Below are positions 1 to 10,350 of a DNA stretch of 64,000 bases, in pieces. The translations under genes and the position numbers were made by a program. Below the pieces are notes generated by a model. The model did no database searches and was not told the origin of the DNA. It worked only from the letters and a program-made list of their open reading frames with translations. Position 1 is the stretch's first letter, and every line of letters starts with the position of its first letter. Source of the DNA: Larix kaempferi (taxonomy: Eukaryota; Streptophyta; Pinopsida; Pinales; Pinaceae); NCBI GenBank assembly GCA_027924585.1, contig BSBM01000372.1, positions 9,965,001-10,029,000 on the forward strand, read 5' to 3'.

Positions 1-29
1 ATTTACAGGTAAAACACTCTATTGAACTT

Positions 30-772
30 GCTTTTGGTTCTTCATTACCTAATGCATCTATTTATAGAAGGTCCATTATCAAAAAATGAAGAGATTCGCA
101 GACAAATTCAAGATTTGATTGACAAAGTTCATATCCAACCTAGTTCCTCTCCTTGTGGAAGTCCAGTCATCCTAGTCCCATGAAAGACGGGACTTGGTGC
201 ATGTGCATTGACTACCGGGCCCTCAAAAAAATTTCGGTAAAGAATAGATACCCTCTACCACGGATAGACGAGCTCATCGACTCTCTAAAAGGTTCTAAAT
301 TATTTACTATGTTCGACCTCAAGTCAGGATATCATTAGATTCCAATTGATCCCACAGATGTATGGAAAAATTCTTTCAACACCAAGGAAGGATTGCTTGA
401 ATGGTTAGTCATGACTTTCGGCTTAACCAATGCACCTGCGACCTTCATGCAGTATATGGATGACATAATTCGACCTTTCATTGGCAAATGTTTCATTTTC
501 TACCTCAACAATATATTGATTTTCAATCAATCATGGGAAGAACATGTTAGATAGCTTCGATAAGTGCTCGACACTCTCCAACAACATCGACTCTACTTGA
601 ACATGGACAAGTGTTCCTTTGCGATGAACAACATAAAATATTTGAGGTATGTAATTGACTCTGTAGGAATTCACACCGATCCAGACAAAGTGAAAATCCT
701 CAAAGATTGGCCCATTCCTCAAAGCATTCATGAACTAAGAATTTTTCTTTGTTTGGCGAATTTCTATCGATG
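30..772 (+). pseudogene. Ty3/gypsy reverse transcriptase domain, broken
   Basis: Recognisable RT blocks are [35 protein letters not shown] and, from 564 on, the thumb-like block with KCSFAMNNIKYL and FLCLANFYR. There is a frame change near 180, an in-frame TAG near 336 just after SGYH (usually a Gln codon there) and a TAG at 549 after EEHVR. The catalytic YxDD box at 501-512 reads YLNN, so both metal-binding Asp residues are Asn. This would inactivate the polymerase even without the stops. Family assignment is secure and function is clearly lost. Confidence 0.88.
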
Positions 773-859
773 ATTCATACTCGGCTTAAGTCACATAGTC
801 TGGCCCTTGAATCAGTTGATGAAGGGAAATTGGAAAACTGTCTTCAAATGGACATCGAC

Positions 860-1290
860 ACAATAGGAAGCTTTCGAACAGCTCAAACACAAGCTTTGTA
901 CTACACCGATACTTTTGTTACTTGATTTGCATCAGCCCTTTGAGATTGATACAGACACATCAGACTATGACTTGGGTGCATTGATCACTCATTCTGGTTA
1001 CCAAGTCGCTTTTCATTCCAAAACTTTTAATGACACTTTTAGAAGGTATTCGAAATATGAAAAAGAACTGTATGCCATTGTGCAAGCTCTTAAGAAATGG
1101 ATACATTAAATACTTGGCAAGGAGACGGTCATCCTCATTGACCATAAGCCTTTATAGTTCGCCCCATCCTAGTCGAAGTTATAAACAACTCGACAAATCA
1201 AGTGGATTAATTACCTGCAAAAATTTCAATTGGTAATTAAGTATCGGAAAGGTAAATCCAATGCTACTGCTGATTTCCTCAGTCAACCAC
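860..1290 (+). pseudogene. Ty3/gypsy RNase H domain, frameshifted
   Basis: The reading at 915-1,109 contains FEIDTDTSDYDLGA, where gypsy elements carry the first RNase H Asp, and KELYAIV further on. After about 1,105 the homologous text (a block resembling HKPL followed by KYRKGKSNATADFLSQ at about 1,230-1,280) continues in other frames, so at least two frameshifts have accumulated. In an intact element the domain degrades the RNA strand of the cDNA hybrid. Here it is a fossil continuous with the RT upstream and the integrase downstream. Confidence 0.78.
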
Positions 1291-1389
1291 CCATTACTCT
1301 CCTTATTATAGTGATGCGTATGCAAGGTTATGATACCACCCCTTGGGCTCCGTTGTATCAAGAAGATAATGACTTTTCAATAGTCTATC

Positions 1390-2230
1390 AACAACTTCAG
1401 ACTGACAAGTCGTCAACCTATGACTATTTCCTGAAATACACCTTGCTATACAAGCTTGGACATCTTTGTGTACTGACAGGTGAGCATAGCAACTCATTTG
1501 GGACGAGCACTATAGTAAGACTATAGGACAATTTGGAGTATCGAATACCCTTGCTATTCTCCAAAAGTATTTCTTTTGGCCTTCACTTAAAACCGACGTC
1601 AAAAAGTACATTCAATCATGCGTGGTTTGTGGCATTGCTAAACCACCTAATCGACAATAGGGATTGTACACACCTTTACCAGTTCCTAGTCGACCATGGG
1701 AATCTATTTCTATGGACTACTTGACGGGATATCCTACTACCAACCATCAGCATGACGCAATATTATTAATAGTCGACAAATTTTCCAATATGGCTATTCT
1801 TATTCCATGCAAGAAGACTATGAGAGTGCAACAGACCGCTCAACTCTTCCTTGAACATATCTGGAAGCACTATGGCTTACCGCCAACCATTATTTTTGAC
1901 CGTGATGCCATATTTGTCATCATATTTTGGAAGTATCTCTCACAACAACTTGACACAAGACTCTCCCTATCGACAACTTTCCATCCTCAGACATACGAAC
2001 ATACAGAAGTTGTGAATCGCTTGGTCGTACAACTGCTTCGCATGTATGACCACAAGCATCGATGAACATGGGATGAAATTCTTCCATATATACAACATAG
2101 CTACAATTGTGCTCAGCACAACTCTATGAGAAAGAGTCCATTTGAGATCTATTATGGATTTAAACCCTCAACGCCTATTGACTTGATTAGTTCCTCGACA
2201 TAGTCGAACGATACTGACTACAACTATCAT
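1390..2230 (+). pseudogene. Ty3/gypsy integrase, broken
   Basis: A zinc-binding region is suggested by a Cys pair in VVCGIAKP near 1,620, after the approach to the His residues at about 1,485-1,500. The catalytic core is in one frame at 1,664-2,065. It shows SMDYLTGYP (first Asp), DAILLIVDKFS, IIFDRDAIF (second Asp) and HTEVVNR (the Glu position). The TGA after 2,065 and the shifted block RKSPFEIYYGFKP show further decay. The D-D-E residues can still be placed, but the frame is interrupted on both sides of the core. Confidence 0.85.
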
Positions 2231-2329
2231 TGATGGAGCATTGAAGTAATTTTGAGATCAAATTTGCTACATCTAGAAGCAAGCACAAGAAATGTTGTAA
2301 CGAGCTAATGCGAAATCCAAGGCCCGACA

Positions 2330-2800
2330 CAATAAGCATCGTCCCCCTCATTCATTTCAAATTGGGGATAAGTTTTGGCTACATATCAAGAAGGAATGCT
2401 TCACCTATCCATATAAGAAGTTGAAACCTTCGCGATATAGTCTGTATAGTATTCTTGAGCAGATTGGAGAAAATCCTTTTCAGCTCGACATTCCTTCATG
2501 CCTAATCCTGCATCCATTGTTTAATGTGGATCTACTTCGACCATACCATGCACCACTATTGGAGGAACAAAAGGACTTGTAGACAACAGAACCCGAAGAC
2601 ATCCATCCAGATGTTCAGGAGCCTCTTCCTTGTGATACCATTTTGGGATGACGTGTACGCCACATAACGAAGAACACAATTCCCTTGTTTCAGGTGGCCA
2701 AAGCAGGACAGATCCCAGCACAAGGAAAATGGTACTCTGCTACTGAATTGACTGACAAGTTTCCTCATCTGAACAAGCAAACAATGGGGACCATTCTTTC
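2330..2800 (+). pseudogene. Integrase C-terminal domain and chromodomain-like tail of the gypsy element
   Basis: Past the core the frame reads FQIGDKFWLHIKK, ENPFQLDIPS and HPLFNVDLLRPY, the C-terminal block usual in chromovirus-type gypsy integrases (family knowledge). After a TAG near 2,580 comes a region with VRHITKNTIPLFQVAKAG and GKWYSATELTDKFP. It resembles a worn chromodomain, which in intact elements steers integration to particular chromatin. The chromodomain call is an inference from position and pattern. Stops at about 2,580 and 2,648 disable it. Confidence 0.6.
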
Positions 2801-2802
2801 TT

Positions 2803-2815
2803 ATGGAAGGAGGAC
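2803..2815 (+). other. Polypurine tract of the gypsy element
   Basis: The purine-rich stretch ATGGAAGGAGGAC lies immediately upstream of the LTR start TGATCC. In LTR elements this site primes plus-strand DNA synthesis, and its position fixes the left edge of the 3' LTR. Confidence 0.65.
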
Positions 2816-3274
2816 TGATCCACCCAGCAGTTGGCATTATTGTTGAATGCCAACATCGACAAGTTTAGCAACTTCAACTTCCATAAGTTCACAACTGCGA
2901 CCTGTCATCGACTTCAACAAGTTTGACATCAACTCATGACTGATGAACTACGACAAATTGTCTTCCAGTCAACCATAACGGTTGAAACTCTGTAACCATT
3001 CTATACTTCTCTTGTAACTTGCGTAATAGGAAGAAACCCAAGCATCTCAACACTCTATATAAGCATGTAAAATATTATAATATACAGTTATCAAGAAAGT
3101 AATCGGAAAGTAATAGAGAAGAGCAGTTCGCATTCCTTCATATTGTTTGTGTATTTGTTTCTGTGCATAGTGTATTTCCTGCTTTGCTTAATATCGTTAT
3201 GCTTCCTCCATAACAGTATCGATTCATTCAATCGAACTGTTTTCCCCGTCATGCACCTAGGCGAGTGCGGATCA
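2816..3274 (+). repeat. 3' LTR of the gypsy element (459 bp)
   Basis: The LTR begins TGATCC right after the polypurine tract and ends GGATCA, a perfect 6-bp inverted terminal repeat with TG...CA ends. TATATAA at 3,056-3,062 is a credible core promoter. The left target-site copy is outside the window. TACTG (3,275-3,279) is the expected right copy, because the repeat copy at 7,448 reads straight through this point. There is no partner LTR in the window, so age cannot be measured from LTR divergence. Confidence 0.72.
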
Positions 3275-3695
3275 TACTGCATATGCTACAAATATGAAAA
3301 TGAAAGTTCATAATCATTTACCATTAGCCACGTCAATCAATTATGCATGCTCTTGAATCTCCACCGGAAATCCCACAAAACCAAATGATCTATATCAACC
3401 ATTGTCTATTCAATGACAGTTATATCCGCAAACAATCCTCTTTTTAAGGCACTTGACACGACTGATGCATTGGAACAAATTGGAAACTAGACAAAGAGAG
3501 ATATCACTGGATGTAATTAAATGTAAAGGCCTAGAATAAAGGGGCTTCCGAATCAATGAACAGACAAATCCTTAGTTCTCTAGAGAGGATAAAGGCTCAA
3601 TCCTCCTTTTAGTCATTTTTTAGTCACTTATTACCCATTTCTAGATCATATCTAAGTAATCCAGTTCTAATATAAGTTTCCTACTTGTTTTTTTT
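3275..3695 (+). repeat. Dispersed repeat, copy A (interrupted by the gypsy element)
   Basis: About 420 bp aligns by eye to 7,448-7,866 in the same orientation, at roughly 85-88% identity by inspection. It starts TACTGCATATGCTACAAA and ends with TTTCCTACTTGTTTT. Copy A begins exactly at the right edge of the gypsy LTR, so it is the right part of a larger repeat split by that insertion. No protein coding is recognised. Confidence 0.75.
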
Positions 3696-4627
3696 CAAAT
3701 TCTATATGTGTCACAAGTGGATCTATATTACTAAAGCAATCTTCACTTATAATTTACCAAACATTGACAAGAAAATAGAAGAATTATGAAGAAAATATTA
3801 AGTAGAACACAAGAGAAAAACACTCAGGTGGATTAATCTTCCATTACATTATTGTTCAAAAGCATGTGTACAATATATAGATTCTCTCAAGAGACAAAAT
3901 TGAGAGACTTAGTGGTGAGTTTAGTAGCTCACATTAATGTTACGCTTAATGGAGTAATTCCCCCAATCTATGACATTGTGCCAAGTGTAACTCCTGTATT
4001 GGGCCATAATGAGGTCCAATCAATCTTTGAGGACTATGAGGAAGTTAGGAAAGTCAATAAATGTGGATGGAATCAATATGAGGGAGAATTAGGTGGTTTA
4101 GGGCTTTGGTAGTGGCCATTAATGATCAATTTGACCATTTCCAGGGCATAAGCGCCCTTGGTCCAACCTTATCCCATAAAACAAGGAAGTGGTGTGCTTT
4201 CCTAATTAAATGCATTAAGTAGGGTGCCTTTGAATCCCTAGAATAAGAAATGGGCACACTTGCGGACAAACATGTCTATAATCACAAACCACTAGTCTAA
4301 TATGTGGACAAACCCCCTAGACTAGGCACTATGAATCCAAACCATAGAACAACTTACATTAAACACTTGGAACCTTATGCAAGGATTATTAACCAAGGTC
4401 TAGATGGGAATTACGTTCCCACGCCCCCCCCTTAAGGAAAAATGGTTGTGAGCAAAGAAAATTATTATGAGGGCCCAAGCAACAAAGGCTTATGGTCACC
4501 CTTTACATTATTCATCCATGTAAGTGAGGAAAGAGGCAAAAGCACATGGGTAAAATCCTCCCTCTAGAATGGACATGAAATACACCAATAATAAACTACT
4601 CCAAAACCCAAGTAGGTTTGAACTTGA
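3696..4627. other. AT-rich spacer with no recognised gene
   Basis: An 86-codon + strand reading frame at 3,852-4,112 resembles nothing known to me and has no supporting context. At 4,426-4,437 there is a C8 run followed by TTAAGG. Read on the minus strand this is TTAAGGGGGGGG-like, similar to the polypurine tracts elsewhere in the window, so the minus-strand reading at 4,628-5,176 could be the 3' end of an LTR element. No partner LTR was found. Confidence 0.35.
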
Positions 4628-5176
4628 TCATATATTTGGAGGAACCTTCTTCTTTGGAAGAAGAGGAATGTGCTCAACTAGATCATGTACATGTATTGCT
4701 ACATGATGGAAACTGAATCCATAACGTAGAACAATTGAGTAACACTGATAGTAGAGAAAAAGATACTTTTCAGACTTGATCTTCAAACCAACCAAGGTGC
4801 TAAGTCCAAAAGAGACTTGAGATGCATGAGAATAAGTGATCCCAAGTGAATCATAAGGCTCCTGAAGTGTCAACATCAAACCAAGCGAGTTGTAATCAGC
4901 TCCAAGAAAGTGGAACAAGAGTCCCAAGTCTGCCAATGTGATGGCTAAGGCTTCTTCATATTCAAGTGAACTTGAAGAAATTATGCTAGTCATGGTATAG
5001 GAATACATAGGAAGCAAAAGAGTGTGAATCAATGAGAGATCTTCACTTGACTTCCAAACTTTTCCTTGACCGTATTTCGAACCAATACTCTCATATGAAG
5101 AAAGAACCTCTTCTAGAGAAGTCTCACTATGATCACCAATCAGCAACCCATCTTCAACATTCGTAATAGAAGACAT
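4628..5176 (-). CDS. Hypothetical protein, 182 codons, unrecognised
   Basis: This is the longest open minus-strand frame in the first 14 kb. The predicted product starts MSSITNVEDGLLIGDH, is rich in Leu, Ser and Tyr, and ends with the basic stretch LLPKKKVPPNI. It has no zinc knuckle, DDE, RT or kinase motif, and no clear signal peptide. A polypurine-like run lies about 190 bp past its stop on the minus strand, which would suit the last frame of a retroelement, but that is inference. It may also be a chance frame. No function is assigned. Confidence 0.25.
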   Translation of the reverse strand: MSSITNVEDGLLIGDHSETSLEEVLSSYESIGSKYGQGKVWKSSEDLSLIHTLLLPMYSYTMTSIISSSSLEYEEALAITLADLGLLFHFLGADYNSLGLMLTLQEPYDSLGITYSHASQVSFGLSTLVGLKIKSEKYLFLYYQCYSIVLRYGFSFHHVAIHVHDLVEHIPLLPKKKVPPNI

Positions 5177-5555
5177 AGAGGATAAGAATGAAGAGACATC
5201 TCTTCAACAGTATTGATGGCAATAGCTCATTTTATCTTCATGGAAAAATAAGGAAGCCCCAAGAGTTCTATAATTTAATAAAACAATCATTCCCTCTATA
5301 GTGAGTGTGATCAACATAAACTAAGGGTGAAGTAGTGTTCACCCCATCTCTTCAAGTATACACATTGTCATGGTGGGAGAAATTGATGTAGCATGGACAT
5401 GAACTTATTAACACCATAATTTTTATTCATGGTGATAGACTAATGGTCACTAAGGAATAAAGACACTATGCCATTATTGTTTTCCTCTCAACTATACCTT
5501 GTGATAGACTAAGTTTGTGGCATGCCCTCATGGAAATGTGTAACCTACTGGGAAA
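5177..5555. other. Spacer with nothing recognised
   Basis: AT-rich sequence between the minus-strand hypothetical frame and the dispersed repeat. A 68-codon minus-strand frame (5,466-5,672) straddles the repeat edge and has no recognisable motif. Confidence 0.4.
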
Positions 5556-6413
5556 GAATATGAATTCTCCACCCATCAAGTGGAAGGATTTGTTAGTAGG
5601 TAGGAATAGGAATGATAATCCTCCTTTGCAATATCCATCCTTTTCTTTACACCATCTATGAAAAATTATCAAATAACACTATCCAAAGAGAATATAAATC
5701 ATATTATCATGTTTTCAACATAATATTCGAAGTGAGACATAAGTCTGATCCTAACCTTGACTAAGAAGGTGTTTCTCTTATTATTGCAGTAATGTTGTAT
5801 CAATTCATATGTAAATGCACACCAATAGATAATAAAGTCTCTTTTATGATAATAAAGTCATTGGTACCAAAAAATTTGATTAGGCTCTAAATACAAGGAT
5901 GGAATAGTTACCATTTCTAAAGTTGGAACTTGGTGTAGATAAAATAATTGTTTCATCTCAAATATCGATGTTTCCATTACATTTCCATCAAAATATCTTA
6001 TGGAAATCTTGGGAATGAGTATTCCATGGTCTCAAGTTGAAACCATGATGATGTGGATCTTGGATTTATGAACCTCTTCTTATTCAATTTTGTTTCAATT
6101 TTCTCAATATTTGACTGGGAATCCACCTTCTTGTTCTTGGTATCCTCTTCCTTGGGGGATTAAGGAGGAATCTTATCTCATTCAAAATATTTCCCTCCAT
6201 ATATTTGATGTCATATATGCTGGCCATACTTTCTTTAAGATAGGTTTAAAACTATTAAATATATCTTTCTATTACCATACCTATGATGTCAACCTTCTAT
6301 ACCATGTTTCCTTGTAAGTTTTCCATTTTCTCTTCTATATTGGACATCCTAAAATCCATCTCTTGATTTTTCTCTAGTGCCAATGATGAGCTCCTAGAAG
6401 GTTTCATGTGTGT
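5556..6413 (+). repeat. Dispersed repeat family 2, copy A
   Basis: About 860 bp matches 23,171-24,044 in the same orientation, at roughly 93% identity in the stretches compared by eye. Short indels include a ~25-bp insertion in the other copy near 23,650. The edges do not carry TG/CA ends or matching flanks, so this is not an LTR pair. Read on the minus strand, the right end of both copies gives a charged, Glu/Met/Asn-rich peptide containing LALEKNQEMDFRMSNIEEKM, which looks coiled-coil-like and could be the start of a retroelement gag. The plus frames at 6,090 and 23,721 are homologous but look like shadows. Confidence 0.75.
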
Positions 6414-6613
6414 AGGTGACCCAATTGGTGTGTAGCATGTAGGACCAATGGCTTAAATATGGCCTCCAACCATGAGTTGGGTGGATTAGGGGCCTCCATA
6501 TTAGGGTTTCAGATAGACAAACTCATCTAACAAATGGAAGAGCAATGTAGAGTGGTAATATGGAGGACAATGGAATGAGGATTAGGTTTAGTGAAAGTAC
6601 ACTAGTATAAAAT

Positions 6614-6740
6614 GGGTGATAAGTGACAAAGAAATGACTAAAAATGGGTGATAAATGACTAAATTTGGTCACATGAACACTGGTCATATATTAGCAATCA
6701 CTTATCACCCAATCAAATTGGTGATTTATCACTTGGTCAT
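6614..6740. repeat. Imperfect inverted repeat / hairpin
   Basis: GGGTGATAAGTGA near 6,614 is matched by its exact reverse complement TCACTTATCACCC at 6,698-6,710. A second pair follows: GGTGATAAATGAC-like near 6,646 against GTGATTTATCAC at 6,721. The arms flank a short loop region. It could be a degenerate MITE or part of the flanking array, but no target duplication was identified. Confidence 0.45.
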
Positions 6741-6849
6741 AAATTGCTTGAATTTCTTCATGCGTTGGCCATATATTTAGTCATTTAATTGCACATTAAT
6801 TATTTTTATTTGGTCATTAGTTGTCCTTGTACAGTAGTACATTTAGTTG

Positions 6850-7075
6850 AGCTTTATTTAGTCATTGATTATTGTTAATTGGTCATTTATTTAGTCATTG
6901 ATTGTCGTTAAGTGGACATTTATTTAGTCATTGATTGTTGTTAACTGGTGATTTATTTATTCATTGATTTTTATTAAGTGGTATTTATTTAGTCATCGAT
7001 TGTTGTTAATTGGTCATTTATTTATTCATTTATTATTGTTAACTGGTCGTTTAATTAGTCATCGATTTATGTAGA
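6850..7075 (+). repeat. 33-bp tandem array, about 7 copies
   Basis: The marker GTCATTG/GTCATCG or its variant recurs at 6,861, 6,894, 6,927, 6,960, 6,992, 7,025 and 7,058. That is a 33-bp period with a single 32-bp step. The unit resembles TTTATTTAGTCATTGATT plus GTTGTTAATTGGTCA. The array ends exactly where the tRNA-like gene begins. Confidence 0.85.
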
Positions 7076-7147
7076 TAGGGCACGGAGGAATCGAACCACC
7101 AACCTCCTTCCTGTAAGGAAGGTGCTCTTCCATTGAGCTAGAACCCT
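7076..7147 (-). tRNA. tRNA-Val(UAC)-like gene, possibly a pseudogene
   Basis: The minus strand folds into a 72-nt cloverleaf. It has a 7-bp acceptor (AGGGTTC with GTGCCCT, one U-U mismatch), a D arm GCTC/GAGC with loop AATGGAA, and an anticodon stem CCTTC/GAAGG with loop CTTACAG. The anticodon UAC is the complement of 7,113-7,115. A 5-nt variable loop and a T arm GGTGG/CCTCC with loop TTCGATT (one U-U mismatch) follow. The discriminator is A and no CCA is encoded, as expected for a nuclear or organellar plant gene. The D-arm sequence looks bacterial or organellar, so an organelle-derived copy is plausible. Two stem mismatches argue that it may no longer function. Confidence 0.65.
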
Positions 7148-7447
7148 TAAATAGAATCAAAGCCCACACTAAAAATATATCACAAACTCTTACAAACATT
7201 AACACACTATTATTACAAACATATGATGTTAATTATCCTGACAAAGGGATTCGTTTATTTTATGAAAAGATTAGCTCTATCATGACTATTTTATGTACAT
7301 TGTCATATGTTAATGGTTAATTTCTACCCACTAAGTTGGAAGCCATCAATACAACCAATGCTTCCATAGTTTTTCCATTTGAGAATATGGAAGCCACAAA
7401 CCAAATACCTCAAGTGCCTACTAGTGACTATTATTTTTTCCTTTTCC
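7148..7447. other. AT-rich spacer
   Basis: No coding motif, tandem repeat or RNA gene was recognised between the tRNA-like gene and the dispersed repeat. Confidence 0.4.
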
Positions 7448-7866
7448 TACTGCATATGCTACAAAGATGACAATGAAAGTTCATAATCATTGACCATTAG
7501 CCATGTCAATCAATTCTACATGCTCTTGAATATCCTCCAGCAATCCCACAAAACCAAATGATCTATATCAACCATTGGCTACTCAATTACAACTATATCC
7601 GCAAGCAATCCTATTTTTAAGGCACTCGACACAACCGATGCATTGGAACAAATTGGAAACTGAACAAAGAGAGATAGCACTCGATGGAATTAAACATAAA
7701 GGCCTGGAAGAAAGGGACTTCTAAATCAATGAACAAACAAAGCCTTAGTCGTCCGTGGAGGATAAAGGTTCAATCCTCCTTTTTGTCATGTATTAGTCAC
7801 TTATTACCCAGTTCTAGATCTTATCTAGGAAATCTAGTTCTAATATAAGTTTCCTACTTGTTTTAA
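7448..7866 (+). repeat. Dispersed repeat, copy B (uninterrupted)
   Basis: Aligns with 3,275-3,695. At its left edge the sequence runs through TACTGCATATGC without an insertion, so it may preserve the left part of the repeat that the gypsy element split in copy A. There is no coding motif. Confidence 0.75.
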
Positions 7867-9119
7867 TCTACAAAAAATCAGAGACAACAATCCTAGATAT
7901 TCGTTAGATTATACCTTGTACACCTATTTTGTTTCTAAGTTGGCTGCCACTTCCCTTTGTCCAAAGTCCTATCCACATGTTCCTGCAAAGGATTTATAAT
8001 GATTTCTCAACCATTCAAGATTGATCCTTTCCTTCTATGGCAGAGATCACATTTAACCACCATGTTAATATGATGAAAACAAATTTTATGCTTTATGTAA
8101 ACCACCAAACATTTGTCTAACATGATTTTTTTGAATTCAAGTACAAAAGACTGTGTACCACTACACTGATATTGGATAGAGAAGTATATATTCTCATAAG
8201 TGACTATATATATAATAATTGAATGCCATGAAATTCATTTGAGATTTATCCTTTCCCCTTATGTTTGTAAGTGTGAATGTGCATGGAAAATTAAGCTATT
8301 AAAATAATGTGTAGCATACCTATATCTATCATGTTTAGGTGAGTTATTCACCATGTATTATGTTACTATAAGCATGTAATTTTTCCTCTGGAAATCAAAT
8401 CTCTAAGAATTAAAAAAATGTATTTAGTTATGCTCAGTATCTAAAGAGAATTGAACATAGACATTGATATCATTCCCCTAAAACAACTGCTAAGGAGAAA
8501 CCCAGAAAGGAGTTAACCTCTTATAAAACACTCTTGCTCAGATGGATTTCCCATAAAGAAACTATTATGTATCCATTTGATTGCAACATTTTCTCCCCTC
8601 CATTTTCCATGATATATAGTCCTAAAGTTGACAGACCAAGACCTCTTGATTCTTCAAGGTCAACTTTTTTTATTGTCTACTAAAAAGCATGCAAAGATTA
8701 GGGAATCCTCAATACCAGACTCAAGTGAAAATCATAAAAACATGTGCCAATGCAAACACACATAAGAAGTTAATCATATTTTATAGTAATATAAAATAAA
8801 TATTTGAACCTGCATGTTCAATAAAAATTCAGTGCTCATAGCTACACTTGGCTAACCATCATGCACATCTTCAACATTCGGTTCCTAGACATTTATTATA
8901 ACTTAGAAAGAATAAATATGCTTACTGCAATCACTATGGAAGAAAAAAATTTGTAGGGAGAAACAATGAAAATAACATTAATACCTCTAAGTTGAAATCT
9001 ATAGTTTCCTCGTTTGTCCCTTTTAGCAATGTTTCCAGTATATTGTTTTAGTGAAACTTGTCATCTTTGGTATGTTGGTCGCATTCATCCATTGAGATTA
9101 TTGTAGGAGGACAAAGGGT
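7867..9119. other. AT-rich spacer with no recognised gene
   Basis: About 1.25 kb dense in stops on both strands. I see no splice-flanked homology, transposon motif or tandem repeat. Confidence 0.45.
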
Positions 9120-9505
9120 TGGCCGAAGAGCTGTAACAACAATATATCTCTCTCCTTCCACACTTTCATCTAGAGGATCACATAGGATTACAAGTTGAAA
9201 CAACTCTTAATGTTATTGAAATGTGAATAATACATGAGGTAAAACAACCACTAATACATTGAAAGATATAGTAAACAATTAAGCATATAAAAACGACTTA
9301 TTTTAAAAAAATCTCTCTCTCTCTCCTTCCATGCTCTAATCTAGAGGATCACATATGAATAAAATTTCAAACAACTATTAATGTTCTTGAAATATGATTA
9401 AGACATGAGGTAAAACAACCACTACTACATTGAAAGATATAGTGAACACTAAAACGTATAACAACAACTTCCTTAAAAACAGTATCTCTCTCTCCTTCCA
9501 CACTT
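9120..9505 (+). repeat. ~170-bp tandem array, left part
   Basis: The marker TAGAGGATCA occurs at 9,171 and 9,342, giving a 171-bp step. Each unit carries a CTCTCTCTCC pyrimidine run, TCTAGAGGATCAC, and an AT-rich body with ACATTGAAAGATATAGT. The third unit is cut at 9,505 by the LTR element and resumes at 20,460. CACTT at 9,501-9,505 is the left target-site copy. Confidence 0.85.
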
Positions 9506-10350
9506 TGTAATATTCCACCCAAGGATATGCCAGAATATCAACTCCAACTCTCAATTTCAGTAGAATTTTAACTAGTAAATTTTAACAGTTTTTATAATGT
9601 GCAATGTAGTAATGTTGAATACTGATTCATTGGTCAAGGATGGTGGGAGTGACTTTAGGTTCTTGTTTTCATATGAGGGAATTTTCAGCAGCAAGGTATA
9701 ATAGGGCTGAACACTAATCCCTATGCACAAATCACTGGATCCTTTTACTTTTCAACAATCAGATAAATCTGATGTCTACTTCGAAGCTTCTTGGGCCTTC
9801 CAGCATATGCATACTAGCCTGGGAGTTATTCTGAATGGAAACATGGGTTATATTAGACATCAAACTCAGTAAAATGTATTGGAGTAGAGTTCATGTGATT
9901 TGGGAGGTTATAGATATTTTTGGGAGCAAAACTAGTCAAGTGCGCTAATGAGGATTGCTCAACTGGTGGATTTACAAATCACTCCAAATAGTATCAGATG
10001 GCTCCAAATTATTAGGAAAGAGTTTTTAGTGCTTAAATCATGTCTCATGAACCAGATACATTCAACAGAACAAAAAATAAACTTGGATATAAATTTTATT
10101 GGCCAAAATGGAAAAACTAGTCATTTATTTGTGCTCAATGAGCTAGTATTCCAATTAATGGTTCCAAAATGCCTCAGGGGCTTACAAATATCAGTTATGG
10201 AATTAATGGGGGTTCTGATACATCATATGGAATAGAAAATTTTTGAAATAATTGTTCTTTAACAGAGAATAAATAGATTTAATCATTTATACCATCAATG
10301 CATCTCCAATGTTAGAAATCTTACATTATTGAGCAAATAGGCATGAAATG
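9506..10350 (-). repeat. Truncated 3' LTR of the minus-strand element
   Basis: About 845 bp matches 12,203-13,050 from TGTAATATTCC to the region GGCATGAAATG. Beyond that the two copies diverge abruptly, which marks the internal deletion. This copy keeps the R/U5-side sequence and lacks the U3-side ~1.2 kb present in the other LTR. Frames inside it (for example 9,948-10,235) are shadows. Confidence 0.75.

Larger units (their letters stand above)
1..3274 (+). mobile_element. Ty3/gypsy LTR retrotransposon, 3' portion, decayed; 5' end lies outside the window
   Basis: Going rightward, the + strand reads gypsy-type reverse transcriptase, RNase H, integrase, a chromodomain-like tail, a polypurine tract and one LTR. 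That is the canonical Ty3/gypsy order, with integrase after RNase H. Gag, protease and the 5' LTR must lie left of position 1. The pol frame is broken by many stops and frameshifts, so no polyprotein can be made. The right boundary is well defined: the LTR ends in CA at 3,274 and is followed by TACTG, which also occurs at the corresponding point of an uninterrupted repeat copy at 7,448. Confidence 0.88.

Noticed and set aside
6850-7075. CRISPR-like array
   Set aside because: Units are contiguous with no unique spacers, and the context is a plant genome. It is an ordinary tandem repeat, as are the other arrays.
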